A stretch of 64,000 nucleotides of DNA. Source: Heterocephalus glaber (taxonomy: Eukaryota; Chordata; Mammalia; Rodentia; Bathyergidae). Numbering within the stretch: position 1 is the stretch's first letter; each line of letters begins with the position of its first letter. The stretch lies in assembly GCF_000247695.1 (NCBI RefSeq), contig NW_004624800.1:9614327-9678326 (forward strand), in the 5' to 3' direction. Below are positions 23,707 through 36,218 of the stretch, one piece after another. Position numbers and translations under genes: made by a program. The notes beneath the pieces are model-generated. The model saw nothing but the letters and a program-made list of their open reading frames with translations. It was not told where the DNA came from and did no database searches.

Positions 23707-24079
23707 AAAACTCAGCCAAAATGATGTTGGGAGAAATTAACTTCCAAATTTTCCCTACTCATCCAGAGTAGCTGTCTGTCATCTCTCTTTTCCTCTTTCC
23801 CATCTCCAAATAAATCTTCTTTTACTTAAAAAAAAAAAAAGAGAAAAAGAAAAATGAAAAAAGGTGCCAAATTCAACCTTATTTCTACTAGTGGAAAGTT
23901 ATTGACTTTTAAAAAATTATACAATACAAATAATTCACTGAAAAATATTTTATGTAAATCAAATAGAAATCTAAGTATTCTATTTTGATTTAAGTAACCT
24001 AGGAAATCAGGACTAGCCCCCCCCAAAAAAAAAAACCAAACAAACAGAAAGCAAAAAGTAAAATGAGAAATTAAAAGTT

Positions 24080-25310
24080 CTAAAATTATCAGATATCGTA
24101 TCAAATGTAAATGGTCTAAATATGCAGCTAGAAAGAGACTAACAAAAGGGATATGTGGAACACTCACTTCAAGTATGGGCAATCTGAAAATAAAACTGTG
24201 GGAAAGGATAAATTGTAGAAACTTTAAATGAATGTAGGAATGAGTATATTCATATCAAAGAAAATAGATTCTAAGCAAATTACCAGAGACAGAATAGAAC
24301 AATAACATATTAAAAGGATCAATTTACTAAGAAGTTTTTGAGATCCTAATTCCAGGTGTACCAGAGAAAATTGCCACAAAACTATGTGAATAAATAACTG
24401 ATAGAAAGAAGAAATTGAGAAATTCAGTCAAGACTTGAGAATATGAAATGGCAAATAGCACATGAAAACATGTTTATAATCAATACCCATTAGTGAAGAT
24501 CAAATTCAAGCCATGGTTAGATACTGCTATATGCCTAGTCTAACAGTTAAAACAAAATACAATGACAACACCAAATGCAGATGAGGATTTAAACATACTA
24601 GATTCCTAACTCATTTTTCACTAGGATGCAAAATGGAACATCCACTAGAAAATCATTAGAAATTTTTCCTAAAATATATAGCATTCATATGACCCAATGA
24701 TTGTAGTTCTCAACAGTTTTCCCAGGCAAATGAAATCCTGTTACACACAGCATTTACATGAATGCTCATAACATCATTAAATGTAATAGATAAATCTGGG
24801 CCCAACAAAGTGTCTTTCAATTGGTGAATGACTAAGTTCACTGTTCTATACACTTATTATGCAATACAACTCTGCAACATAAAAGCACAGATAATTGATT
24901 CATGCCATAATTTAAATGAGTCTTAAGGAAATTTCATGAGTGAAAAATGTCCACCTTGGAAGGTCACGTGCTGCCTGGTTCCATGTATATGGTAGTATTC
25001 TTCCTTTATTTTTATGGTCAGTTGAGGTAGAGAAAAACCTTTATTATGTCGGCAAGCCCTGGAAGTCTCAGAAGAGTCTCAGTATTCTTACTTTTTAAAG
25101 TTAAAACAATGGGGTTTTTATTTTTCATTTGTAGGTATTTGCAGTACATAATGCTTGTATTCATTTTAAAAACAAGCTACATATATAGCATTCTTGAATG
25201 ATAACATTATAAAAATACTGGATCAGTGGATCTGTGAAGAGGACAAAGCACCTCTGTGTACTTTTGTGTGACCTCTTATAAATCAATAACTATTTAAAAA
25301 TAAAAATTTT
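24080..25310 (+). mobile_element. Old L1 with internal deletion: endonuclease region to 3' UTR
   Basis: AATGTAAATGGTCTAAATAT and AAAGGATCAATTTACTAAGA belong to the ORF2 endonuclease region. From about 24590 the match moves to the ORF2 C-terminus (CATATGACCCAATGATTGTA, GTGTCTTTCAATTGGTGAAT) and then the 3' UTR (ATGAGTGAAAAATGTCCACC, TTCCATGTATATGGTAG), ending near TTTAAAAATAAAAATTTT. The reverse-transcriptase part is absent. Many stops; a fossil. Confidence 0.55.
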
Positions 25311-26490
25311 AAACATTATTTAGCAAATTACATTTATTAACCCAACAAATTTCTCTTGAACGTCAGCTATTCCTCAAAGCCTCCTGTGGGAGCCAGGGAT
25401 AGCTAAATGATCAAAACCAAGAGTTTTGTTCTTGCAAGCCTCTTTCACATTGTAATAAAAGAAATAGACTGGTGATACATAAAATAATTATGTTAGTGAT
25501 CAGTACTTGGTAAAAAATATGCATGACAGGATTAAGAATTTCTGGGAGGTAGCAAATGGGTGAGTATTATAGAAGGTAACAACAGGAAATATGACTAAGA
25601 AGAAAACATTTGAATCACAAGAGTGGCATGTAATTACACTAAATTCTAAAGAAACAGCAAGTGCAAAAGACCTGACATGAAAATATGCCTGTATTCTTGG
25701 AAGATCTGACCATAAATATTGGTCAGCCAGTCATTCATTTGTTAGGCTCCAGCAGGAGGCATTTATTGATTATCATTGCTTTTTAATGTAGGAAGTTGAA
25801 TGATTCAGACCAAAATAATCCAAATTAGAGGCTGGTTATATGTTACTCAAATGATTCAGGCAAAATTTCATCACTAAAATCAATTTCTACTTAGCAAAAA
25901 GAAAAAAAAAACTACACACAGTTTATAATTGGTAAAATACAATAGACTTTACATCATGATTTCCTTCTAGACTAAATTCCCTGGATTATGTTGTATATCA
26001 CTGAAAGTAGTTTTTATAAGAATGCAAACTAAAATTATGTGCACTTTTGTTCAGTAGGGAAATGAGTCCATCGTGAAGAGACACAGAGGACAAATTCTCT
26101 GTTTAATTTAGGATTGAGATTGCCTTAGTTTATTATATTCAGTGAATAATCATTTAGTTATCCATTCCCATTGCCTATATAGAAATGGTCTTTGAGAATA
26201 ATTGTCAAATCACTTTAATTTTTAAAGAAAAATTACTTGTCGAAAAGCTGCTGAAGCAAAATAATTTAACAATACAAGGATGGCTTAACAAGAGTGATTC
26301 TGCTTAGATAAACCATTTATGATTGCAACAAAAAGAGGTGGCTATGAGAAATGAACACAGAATTTCAATGGCGCTGGTCAGTATACCTTTTATGTGTATT
26401 AAACATGTTAACAAATATATAGCATCTATGCCATTCAACTGTTCTCAAATAATTCACTCTCCAACCTAGGATTGAAGAGACGGCATTTCA
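25311..26490. other. AT-rich DNA, no recognisable feature
   Basis: Nothing could be assigned on either strand. Confidence 0.45.
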
Positions 26491-27010
26491 CCTTGAATTT
26501 AATTTTTTGAAGTTTTATTTTATCAACATATTTATCTCCATACTTCCTATTAAGCATCTTTTATTTTGTTCTTTATTTTTATTTTGAGTTTCTCATATGA
26601 GATAAACCATGTGATATTGAAACTTGCATGTCTGATTTGTTTCACTTAACATTATGGTGTCAAGGTGTGTCCATTTTGCCAGAAATGACAAAAGGTTTTC
26701 TTTCTTTATGGCAGACTAGTACTCTGTTGTGTATAAATACCACATTCGCCTTGTTCATTTATCTGTTTATGGACATAGAGGCCACTTCCAAGGTTTAGCT
26801 ATTATGAGTTGTGCTGCTATAAACATGGATAAGCATGTATCATTGTAATATGATGTTTTTAAATCTTTTGGAAAGATACCTAGAAGGTTCATTCTAATGG
26901 AATTTCTAGTTTCAGCTTTTTTGAACAAGCTCCAGAGATTTCTATAGGTGTACTAGTTTACATTCCCATCAACAGTGTAGAAGGGTTCCTTTTTCCTTGA
27001 ATTTAATTTT
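26491..27010 (-). mobile_element. 5'-truncated L1 with perfect 16-base TSD
   Basis: CCTTGAATTTAATTTT occurs at 26491-26506 and 26995-27010. Between them is an antisense L1 3' end: TTTCACTTAACATTATGGTG, CATTTATCTGTTTATGGACA, ACTAGTTTACATTCCCATCA and ACAGTGTAGAAGGGTTCC, all ORF2 tail/3' UTR landmarks. It is a standard truncated retrotransposition event. Confidence 0.85.
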
Positions 27011-27189
27011 CAGTAAAAATATTTTAGTGTGTAAAGTGCAAGACTTTGAAATGCGATATATCTTAGGAGATACTTACGTGTCAGCAGGTAAATTCCTTCA
27101 CAACTTTTACAAACTCCTGTCATACACCAATTCCAAATGCTTCTGAAACTCATGATCAGTTATAGTCACAGCAATCACCACTCTTCTTT

Positions 27190-27470
27190 AGTCCCAGTTT
27201 TTCATATTGGTCAGCTTTTTGTGACTGGGGCCAAAACATGACACACACAATTTAAGGGTGCATGGTTTTGCTTACAGTTGCAACTATTCAGTTAATGGCT
27301 GGCACCATGGTAGGAACATCACGGAAGAATGGTAAGGTGGACCAAAGTTAGTTCATGGTAGACAGGAAGCAGAACAAGGAACAGTGACAGGGAGGAAAGG
27401 GCTAAGTCTCAATCCTATACCTCCATGAGCCACTTTCACATCAAAAAGTGTGCTTTATGAATCCCCTGGG
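27190..27470 (-). mobile_element. MaLR/MST-like LTR, partial
   Basis: GGTCAGCTTTTTGTGACTGG, a CATGGTTTTGCTTACAGTTG segment, GGAAGCAGAACAAGGAAC and ATACCTCCATGAGCCACTTT follow the antisense MaLR order seen at 6.15 and 16.3 kb. Confidence 0.4.
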
Positions 27471-27529
27471 AAGTTCTCTAGCCAATGAAGTTAACAACCC
27501 AGCTCAGTAATGATATGTGCATTTTTCTA

Positions 27530-27755
27530 TATAAATGTTATACTTTGATGATAGTTCACATTAAAAAGAGTAAAACTGAAACAGGGGATAGATCTTTTGC
27601 AAATGGTAAGGGAACCAAGAGATAGAGGTTGGGGGAGGAAGAAGAGGAAGGGAAAGTAAAAAGAGTTAAGATGTGCCATGTACGTGCACCAACTCCCCAC
27701 AATGAATATAATCATTACATAGAGCAAACATACACTTATGAAAAAATAAGATTAT
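27530..27755 (+). mobile_element. L1 3' UTR fragment
   Basis: A GATAGTTCACATTAAAAAGA segment, a purine-rich GGGGGAGGAAGAAGAGGAAG tract, AAGATGTGCCATGTACGTGC and CCCACAATGAATATAATCAT match the 3' ends at 11.0 and 37.6 kb. It is 5'-truncated. Confidence 0.5.
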
Positions 27756-29486
27756 ACTTCAAAGTACACATGACTATTGCTATTAAAATAATTATGGCAC
27801 AGCATCATACACTATTTACAAACCCAATAATTATAGCAAAGCTGTCCATTGTCCCTGCAATTCCATTGGAAACTTTCGGACTCTTTCCTTTGCTTCATGT
27901 TCCAAAGTTCAAAAACTATTCCTGTGACTATTTTATAATCTAGAAAATTTATACTGAGTATACTTCCCAGGGTGTTACTCAAAAATCTAAAGCCAACTTA
28001 CGCTCTTACTGTTTTCAAATTACTAATAATCTTTGCTTATAAAAAATATTGCTTAGTAAATGAACATGCAAGTTTTGACTGATACACAAAATAGTATGGC
28101 TATTAAAAAACAACACCATGGTATCAATAGATTTCAAGACAATTAGAAATAAACTAGAATATTCACTGATGTATTGACTTTACTAACTTATGTTTTGTCA
28201 ATTGCTCTAATTGAGTTAGAAAAATTTTTAAGTGGGTTATTTCATTTATCTCCAAATATCTTATAATTTGGGGGGAAGATATTATTCTATTATTTTGTTA
28301 ATACTTTAAGGAACAGAACTGAGCACTGTTACTAATTAAAAATCTAAGTGTGCAAAATATGTTTCAAAAACATAAACTGCGACTGTACTAATTGAGCTCT
28401 CTAATTTCTCATTAGTGCAGTTATTTAGATGAGGGCACTATGGTGTTAGCAGAAGCCTCTTTGTTTTCCCTCTGCACTGATCCCCACAACCCTTCCTTAG
28501 CTGGTGTTCTCTTCATTCCTCCTGAGGCTTTGCAGATAAAAAGAGAAAGAAATGCTGACAACTTTCTTGAAATATTTGTATTGCATCCTTCTTTTTCCAT
28601 TATATCTGTCACATATCTGCCTGAAAGAATGGAATTGGCACTCTCGAAATTCTATGCCTTTAGCCAGCATTACTGCCTGGTGATTAGTGGATGTTCCCCA
28701 AGTAAAACATTGGCTTAGGCTCTAATCTCTGCACCTATACGATCAGCTACTGAACAAACATGCACACAGTTGTATGTATGTCCATGTGCCTGTGTGTATT
28801 TTGGACTCTGCTATTGTATCCATCTATCCATATGTCATCTACCTATCATGTCATGAGCATGTTCAAATTTTATATAATGTATAAGTCAGTGGGATAATGT
28901 ATAGCTCTTGAAGACTTTCAAATGTTTTTACTTGTGCTACTCACAAATATCAGACCTGAGGTAAAGGGATCAATTATTACCAGGTAGAGAGAAAATTACT
29001 AAATATCATACCTCCATGATGAATAAAATCACTCACATTTATGACCAGCAACTTATAAATAGTAAGACAATAGTAAGATTGCTCAGATAGCTAAATTTCA
29101 CCTGAGATTATAAAATATTCTCATCATCTACACAAGTGTTGATAACATTTGAGAGCTTCAAGAACTCAACAATCAAACTCTATGAAGGCAGAGATTATTT
29201 TTTTCTTTTATTCATCATTATATTCCAAAGTTTGGAAAATATTTGCAATGCAGTAGGAGTTCAATAATGTTTGTGTAATGAATACAATATACACAGAGAT
29301 ACAAGTGTAAAGTAAAAATATTTTATTGTTAAATTACATACACTTTAATGTTCTCCAACAGAAATTAACAATAATTGCATGAAGCAAAATATTGAGGGGG
29401 ATTATAAAAACTGATTGTTCATAATTACCAGTAAACTATATAATGGAAAGATTTTGTAAAAATGCAATTAGTCTTTAGTATCCTTA
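27756..29486. other. AT-rich DNA, no recognisable feature
   Basis: Open frames on both strands at 28.42-28.72 kb overlap each other and show no domain. Nothing was assigned. Confidence 0.45.
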
Positions 29487-29524
29487 GGACTCTCTCTCTC
29501 TCTCTCCCCTCCCCCCACTCTCTT
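29487..29524. repeat. (TC)n-rich microsatellite
   Basis: A CT-repeat followed by a C-rich patch is visible directly. Confidence 0.9.
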
Positions 29525-29550
29525 TCTTCCTTTCCTCTACCTGTTCTTTA

Positions 29551-29634
29551 TTTTTTAAGGCACTGGATATCAAACACAGGGTCTCACACTTGAAGGCACA
29601 AGCTCTATCACTGAGGTATACACTCAGCGCCCAG
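29551..29634 (-). mobile_element. Old tRNA-derived SINE
   Basis: On the minus strand it reads CTGGGCGCTGAGTGTATACC, TCAGTGATAGAGCTTGTGCC and GACCCTGTGTTTGATATCCA, the layout of a tRNA-derived SINE. It is more diverged than the copies at 22.65 or 30.0 kb. Confidence 0.65.
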
Positions 29635-29945
29635 GGCTCTTTGTAAATACTTAAGCAGTGTACAAAAACTTTAAAACTCTGTGAGTAAATTCTGCAGAAG
29701 TATGATACAATCATACGTACAAACTAACCCTATCTCTACTCCACATAAGACTGCATAAATGTACTTGCCTTCTGCAATTTGAGATAAAAATGGGTGAATA
29801 CAGGATATCCTTTTTATATTAGCAATAGAATTTAGAGAGCAAAAATAAAAAAAGGAAACGGAATCACTTTTGAATTTAAAAAATAATACATTCTCATATG
29901 TAGCTATGACTGAATTCCAATGCTATGTGAGTAAATGAGTGTGTT

Positions 29946-30055
29946 TTAGTTTATTCTTTTGGGGGGGGGTTACCGGGGATCGAACGCGGGTCCTTGAGCC
30001 TGTGCAGCAGGGGGTGAAACCATTGAGCTAAATCCCCAGCTTAGTTTATTCTTTT
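29946..30055 (-). mobile_element. ID-like SINE with TSD and a C-homopolymer tail
   Basis: TTAGTTTATTCTTTT flanks the element at 29946-29960 and 30041-30055. The body (30040 down to about 29971) contains GGGGATTTAGCTCAATGG and GCGTTCGATCCCCGGTAACC on the minus strand. Where other copies have poly(A), this one has a run of ten C (G on the + strand, 29961-29970). Confidence 0.88.
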
Positions 30056-31534
30056 ATTGACTCTTCAGATTCCACAGTAGAACGATTCTCAAAGGAAATT
30101 TATTAATTGAAAACAAATTCATATGAGATTTACTATCCATACATGGCTTACTCTATATTAACTCAGAATAACACTGAGAACAACATGACCACCAATAGCT
30201 TTACTATCAGTTCAATTTAATAAGAGATATGAGACTTTAAGCATAATAATCAATGTTTAAAAGATTTATCCCTACTACAAGTTATAATATTTGGCCAAAA
30301 TTCTCATTAAAATTCTTAACATGATTAATCCCTAAGAAAAAATAATTTGAAAAAAAATTTTGTAATTTAAAAATTAAGCAATAAAGAAAATTGAGTAAGA
30401 TGGCACTAAGTGGATTCTAATGTAAATGCTAACGTAAATAAAATAAACAATAATTCCCAAGAACAGATGGGAGGATGATAAATGAGTCTTATGTTTTTTT
30501 ACAAGAATAAGGCTTTGAAAGAGGGAAAAACTATGATGAGAACTGAAGAAATAGAAAATCTGGTTTGTGTACTCCACAAACCCACAAAAAAGAAGATACA
30601 TATTTTCATCTGTAAAAATGGACCTCTCCTATACTCTTAATCCTGTATGAAGCATCGAGTTTTTAGCATTCCCTGGTATGCTGTGGGGTTTAAAATATCA
30701 GGAGGTACGGGCAAAAAAGAAGTTACATTTGTAGACATAACCGTAGTGTCTAAGTAGAGACCGCTTCAACTCCAAAACGATCAAATGGAGAGCCTTATAT
30801 TAGCAATATTTTCATAAAGCTACTGTGCATCTCACCTATTATGTATTAGAAGATCTCAAACTGTTATTGTAATGATCAAAATAAGGATAATATGCATGTT
30901 CAGAGAGAGTAGTTAGTGATTACATGAATTAACATCTGTATAGAATTCAATTACAATTTTACAGAAGTAGATATTTATTTATCTGTAATTTCTGAATACA
31001 GTTCCCTGTCATTAAAACATGGATCTTAAAATTCAAACGTATTTATATAGCTAAAAATCCCATATGTACAGTTGTCACTGAGCAAATTATGAAAATCTAT
31101 AAGCTAAAATTTTAGGTTTCATATTTTAATAATTAGAGGGTTAGACAAATATTTTTCCTCACTAACAATCATTAGTAGTTCATGAAAAACACTAATAAAA
31201 TTGGCTATTGTTTCATTGATAATAAGGTATACTTTTGTTCTTCTAATGAGCATTTGTGGAAAAAGGCAATCAAAAACATTATATGCAGTTTTCAGCAATA
31301 GTCATTATTTTACCATCATCGCAGTCACTGTTAGACATCAAGCAGGGCTCATGTTTTCTGACTTAAAGAATTTTCTTCTCTATTCAGTTTTCCTCACACA
31401 AACCATAAGCAGGTCAATGATGCTCAATGAGATGGCAGTAATTAGTATAACTATGCAGTTTTAACCAAATTTATTTTAGTATTTATCACATTAATCTATT
31501 CCCATTGTAAATTACACCACAGACATGATTACAT
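30056..31534. other. AT-rich DNA, no recognisable feature
   Basis: Nothing could be assigned on either strand. Confidence 0.45.
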
Positions 31535-32915
31535 TAAATTTTTAAAATTAACTTTATTGGTATAATTTAGATATACAGAATGATCACATTCATCATACGG
31601 AATTTGTGCCTGTACATGATAGATTTTAATGCTTATTATTTTTCTCATTCCCCTCTTCTCTCTTCAACCCTTCTTCTCCTTATTTACAAAAGCTTTGTTT
31701 CTATTTTATCTTTTTTTTTTTGCATTTTGTTTTCCCTTTTCCCTTTCTTCCTTTCTCTCTACACCTCCCTACTCCTTCTTCCCCTAGGAACTTTTTCTTC
31801 CTATTTCACATTATTTATTATATATTTTGATCCCTTCTACACTTTCAGTTTCTCACACCAGAAAAATCAATATGATATTTACACATGTGTGTCTGATTTA
31901 TTCCATTTAAGAGTGTGGTATTTAGGTGCATCCATTTAGCTATAAATGTCTCAAGTTTACTGTTCTTTTTGGCTGAGTAGTACTTCATTGTATTAAAAAA
32001 AATCTTCATTATGCATTCATTAGTTGACTTGTTTCCAAGATTTAGCTATTACAAACTGTGCTGCAATGTATACGGATGTGCACGTATCACTGGAATTATA
32101 CTTTTAATTCATTCAGGCAGATACCGAGAAGGGGAAAGCTGGGTCCTCTGTCTTCTAGTCATAGTTTTATTGAGGTATCTCCACACTGATATTTCTCAAC
32201 AGTGACTGTACCAGTCTATACTCCTACCAACAGTGGAGAAGGGTTCCTTTTTCCTGACAGCCCCACCAGGATTTGTTATGGGTCGATTTCTTGATAACAG
32301 CCATTCTTCCTGGAGTGGTGGAAACTCAGCATTGTTTTAATTTGCATCTCTCAAATGATCAGTGATGTTGAACTTTATTTTTCCCATATATTTATTGGCC
32401 ATTTGTACTTCTTAATCTGAGAAGTGTCTATTCATCTCAGATGCCCATTTTTGGATTGAGTCTTTTAATTTGAAGGCTCTGATATTTTTAACTCTTCATG
32501 TATTCTAGATATGAGTCTTTTGTCTGAGGAACAACAGGCTAAAATTTTTCCCACATTGTTAGTTGTCTCTTTTCTCTGTTGGTGATTTATTTTGCTGTGC
32601 AAAACTTTTTAATAAGTTGAGATCGCAGTTGTTGATTCCTTGTAATATTTCCCATGCAGTGTGGGTTTTGTTCATGACGTCTTTGCCTATACCTATATCT
32701 TCAAGAGTTCTACTTATTCTCTCTTCCAGCAGATATAGTGTTTCTGTTTTAATATTTAGAACTTTGATCCATTTTGATTTTAATTTAGTGCATGGTGATA
32801 GACATAGGTCTAGTTTTTAGTCTTCAGCTAATGGAAAGCCAGTTTTTCCAGCATCATTTATTTTAGAGGTTATCTTTCAGTGAAAATGTTTGTCCCCTTT
32901 GTCAAAGATAAAGTT
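31535..32915 (-). mobile_element. 5'-truncated L1, ORF2 C-terminus and 3' UTR
   Basis: The antisense starts at an A-rich 3' end (AACTTTATTGGTATAATTTA), passes the pyrimidine-rich 3' UTR, GGCTGAGTAGTACTTCATTG, TAATTTGCATCTCTCAAATG and CAGATGCCCATTTTTGGATT, and stops near GATAAAGTTAGATACTT within ORF2. It is colinear with the 34.66-35.92 kb and 37.69 kb segments, which helped to order those pieces. No intact frame. Confidence 0.8.
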
Positions 32916-32997
32916 AGATACTTCCCCTCCCCAATAAAACCAGTCTACTAAGGGGAAATTCAATGCACACAACTTCTAAATTTATTTTAGTAGATAA

Positions 32998-33134
32998 AAA
33001 TGTAACACTCTGGGCCGGGGATTTAGCTCAGTGGTGCCACTGCCTGCCTCACAAATGCAAGGTCTTCAGTTCGATCTCTGGTATAAATAAATAAATAAAT
33101 ACATACATACATACGTACATAAATGTAACACTCT
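32998..33134 (+). mobile_element. ID-like SINE with TSD and (TAAA)n(TACA)n tail
   Basis: AAATGTAACACTCT occurs at 32998-33011 and 33121-33134. The body begins GGGCCGGGGATTTAGCTCAG and has TTCAGTTCGATCTCTGGTA. The tail is a tetranucleotide repeat rather than pure A. Confidence 0.92.
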
Positions 33135-34655
33135 TTGGTTTTAACTTTGTGTCGCTGTTTTGCATCTAACTCCAGTCTCTGATTTGTAATGTGACTCTAC
33201 ATTACATTTAAAAATTTCTCTTTGCATAGGTTGGGTTCTTTGAGAAGCAGGTGCTACAAGTTAGGAGCACAGAGGCTAACTGGGGAGGAAGCAGGATTGG
33301 GAGAGCTGAGAGATCATGATGAAGACTGGCTGAAAACCCTGGTGATCCACAGAGGAGCTTCAGAGTAAGTTTTGCCCATTAAGAGAACTTTATCCTGGGA
33401 AGAAATGACTAAGACATTTCGTAACCACCTCACCCAGACACCACAAGGAATTCACCCTGGAAAAGCAAGCCATGAGCTAGCCCTGGATACTGTCTTCGTC
33501 AGTGCCTGTGAAGAATAAAGTCTCAGCTTGTCGCTGCTGAAGCATAGCCTGACTAAAGTAATTAACAATGGGAGTTTGTCACACAGCTATCTTCTTGTAA
33601 ATATAAAATATTTCTATGGACTGTAATGATTTTTTTACTTGGAAACTAAGAATTCCATCACTAAAACACATAGTTCAATAACATTAAAAAAGTTTTTTTT
33701 ACTTATCTCAAGTAATTCACAATAGCCCATCTTTCATTTTAGTACTTACATTTGATTCATTGGGGAAAAAAAGTGTTTTCATTAATTTCTTTAAAATGCA
33801 GTCATTTTAGATTAATAAAACAAGTAAAAGTAAAAGGTAAGACAAAAGATATCTAGTACATTCTAAAGAGAATTCATGCATTTAAACTCATTTGAGTAAT
33901 TCATTGCTTTTAATTGTAGAAAAAATGTGAAACTATTTTTAAGGTTAATTACATTATTCCCCAGGGAAGAAAACATAAAAATTGACATGTGTGGAGGTTA
34001 GACTTGTAATAGAGTTTGCAATTTTTCCTACAGGGAATGCTTTCCTAAACTGGCATGATCTTTTGAAGTATGCTCGAAAGCTGAACAATATCTTCAAAAG
34101 TGAACATGTTGTTAATGATTATTCTTGCTGTGTTCTATGAATGGCCAATAATATTCTCTATAAAACTAGCTGTTGGAAATTAAATATGCCTTTCATTGAA
34201 AACCCATAAGTCTGTTGTAATGCTATACTTTTTATTAGGAACACTGCTAATCAAATGAAATTGCTTCCCTTTCTAACCTAACCACTACATTTATGCCTCT
34301 AAACTAATAGAGAGATGGTAAATTTAATTTCTGATAAAGCATTGCAGTCCTGACTAGATAAATAATTAATACTCAGTGGACTCAATAAATTAATAATCAA
34401 TGTAGAATGGACTCTTGGATATTCACATGTAAAATTGTGTGTTGAAACAGCTCAAAAAATAAAATACACGAAATTCCTGTAAGAATAAATATTCCTCAGT
34501 GGAGTTCAAAAGGAAACTTCTTGCTGTGAATCACAGTCATATGCAAAGAACTATTCACAAAGACTTTAAATAAATGTTATTTGGAGAAAATTTCAGAAAA
34601 GAAGAGGCAGTGAAATAAGATGCCACCAGAAGTTTAGAATTTGGAAGCAGTTTGG
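33135..34655. other. Unassigned DNA; possible LTR-like patch at 33.23-33.56 kb
   Basis: The 33225-33560 patch is less AT-rich than its surroundings and contains GAAGAATAAAGTCTCAGCTT, which resembles an LTR polyadenylation region, but no terminal repeats or family were recognised. The rest is featureless AT-rich DNA. Confidence 0.3.
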
Positions 34656-34668
34656 AGAGAAAATATTT

Positions 34669-35915
34669 TTTATTGAGTTTATTGCTACAATTTAGATATA
34701 CATAATGATCACATTCATCATAGGGTATTTTTATTTATACATGATATAGCTTGATTCCTCTTTTTTCCCATTCCTTTTTCCTCCCTTCAACTACTCTTCT
34801 TACTTAGAAATTTTTGTTTCCATTTTACTCTTTTTTCTCATTTTTTCTTTTTCCTTCCTTCCTTTCTTTCCCTTTCCCCCTCTCTAGTTCCTCTTTCCTT
34901 TTTAACAATTTCTTGCTATTTCAATATATACTATATATTTTGGTTCTTATTTACACTTTAAGTTTCTCATGCCAGAGAGATAATGTGATATTTATACATG
35001 TGTGTCCAATTTATTTTGCTTATGGCCGAAGGTGCATCCACATACTTAGAAATGTCTCAAGTTTATCCTTTTCGTGGCTGAGTAGCGCTCCATTGCATTA
35101 AAAAACATATCTTTTTTTATCCATTCCTTGATTGATGAAATTTGGGTTATTGCCAAGATTTTGCTATTATAAAGGATGCTGCTATAGACATGGGTGCATA
35201 TATATTGCTGTAGCATGATGCTTTTAATTCTTTCCAGAAGATACTAAGAAGAGAAATAGCTGGTTCAAATGGGATCTTTAATTCTAGCTTTTAGAGGATT
35301 TTTCACACTAATTTAGACAGTGCTTGCACTATTCTACGCTCCGACCAACAGTGAAGAAGTGTTCCTTTTCCCTCATACTCTGGCTAGCATTTGTTATTTG
35401 TTGAATTCTTGAGACAGACCAGCCATTCTTTCTCGAGTGAGATGGAATAACTGTATTGTTTTAATTTGCATCTATGCAATTACCAGCAATGTTGAATATT
35501 TTTTCATACATTTATTCGCTGTTTGTATTTCTTCATCTGAGACATATATATTAATTTCAGATGCCCATTTTTGGATTGGGTCTTTAAATTTGAAGGGTCT
35601 GAATTTTTTTCACATTTTTATATGTTTTAGATATTAGTCTTTTGTCTGAGGAACAACTAGCTGAATTTTTTTTCCATTCTGTGGGTTGTCTTTCCACTCT
35701 GTTGGTGAATTATTTTTCTGTGAAAAAGTCTTTTAATAAGTTGTTAATTCTTTAATAAGTTGTATTTCCTGTGAGGTCAGCGTTTTGCTCATGAAGTCTT
35801 TGCCTACTCCTATGTCCTCAAGCATTCTACCTATTCTCTCTTCCAGCAGATTTAGTGTTTCTATTTTAATATTTAGATCTTTGATCCATTTTAATTTGTT
35901 TAGTGCCTGGTATAT
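34669..35915 (-). pseudogene. L1 element A: ORF2 C-terminal part and 3' UTR
   Basis: It is colinear with the 31.54-32.8 kb copy: A-rich 3' end, pyrimidine-rich 3' UTR (antisense), TGGCTGAGTAGCGCTCCATT, TAATTTGCATCTATGCAATT and AGATGCCCATTTTTGGATTG. It stops at the border with element B and resumes at about 37687 with the same reading order. No open frame survives. Confidence 0.8.
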
Positions 35916-35927
35916 ATAGGTTTATTT

Positions 35928-36205
35928 GAAATCCACTTGATCTGCAAAGAGAACAGGTACTCCTGCTTTTCTCAGGTTCCTGGCATGTGGGGTATTGTTT
36001 TCCACCCTTTAACTTTTACTCTATGAGTTTCTTTTTGAATTAAGTGTATTTCTTCTATGCAGCACGTTGTTGGATCTTGCTTCCTGACCCATTCATTCTT
36101 CCAGTCTATTTCTTATGACTGGTGAGTTGAGACCATTAACATTGATGGTTATAACTGATACGTATTGACTTATCATTGTCATGACTTTTTCTTTTTGTTG
36201 GATTC
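35928..36205 (-). pseudogene. L1 ORF2 endonuclease N-terminus (element B)
   Basis: The minus strand encodes a decayed start of the ORF2 endonuclease. It shows NVNGLNSPV-like residues (the active-site Asn region of the LINE endonuclease fold), then a QDP-like region, then FADQVDF, corresponding to roughly the first 85 residues. It ends abruptly at the border with element A. Frames are broken. Confidence 0.6.
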
Positions 36206-36218
36206 TCCCCCTTTCCAT

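Noticed and set aside
23826..24182. 118-codon minus-strand hydrophobic frame
   Set aside because: It runs through poly(A) tracts and old L1 sequence, with low-complexity Phe/Leu content and no domain.
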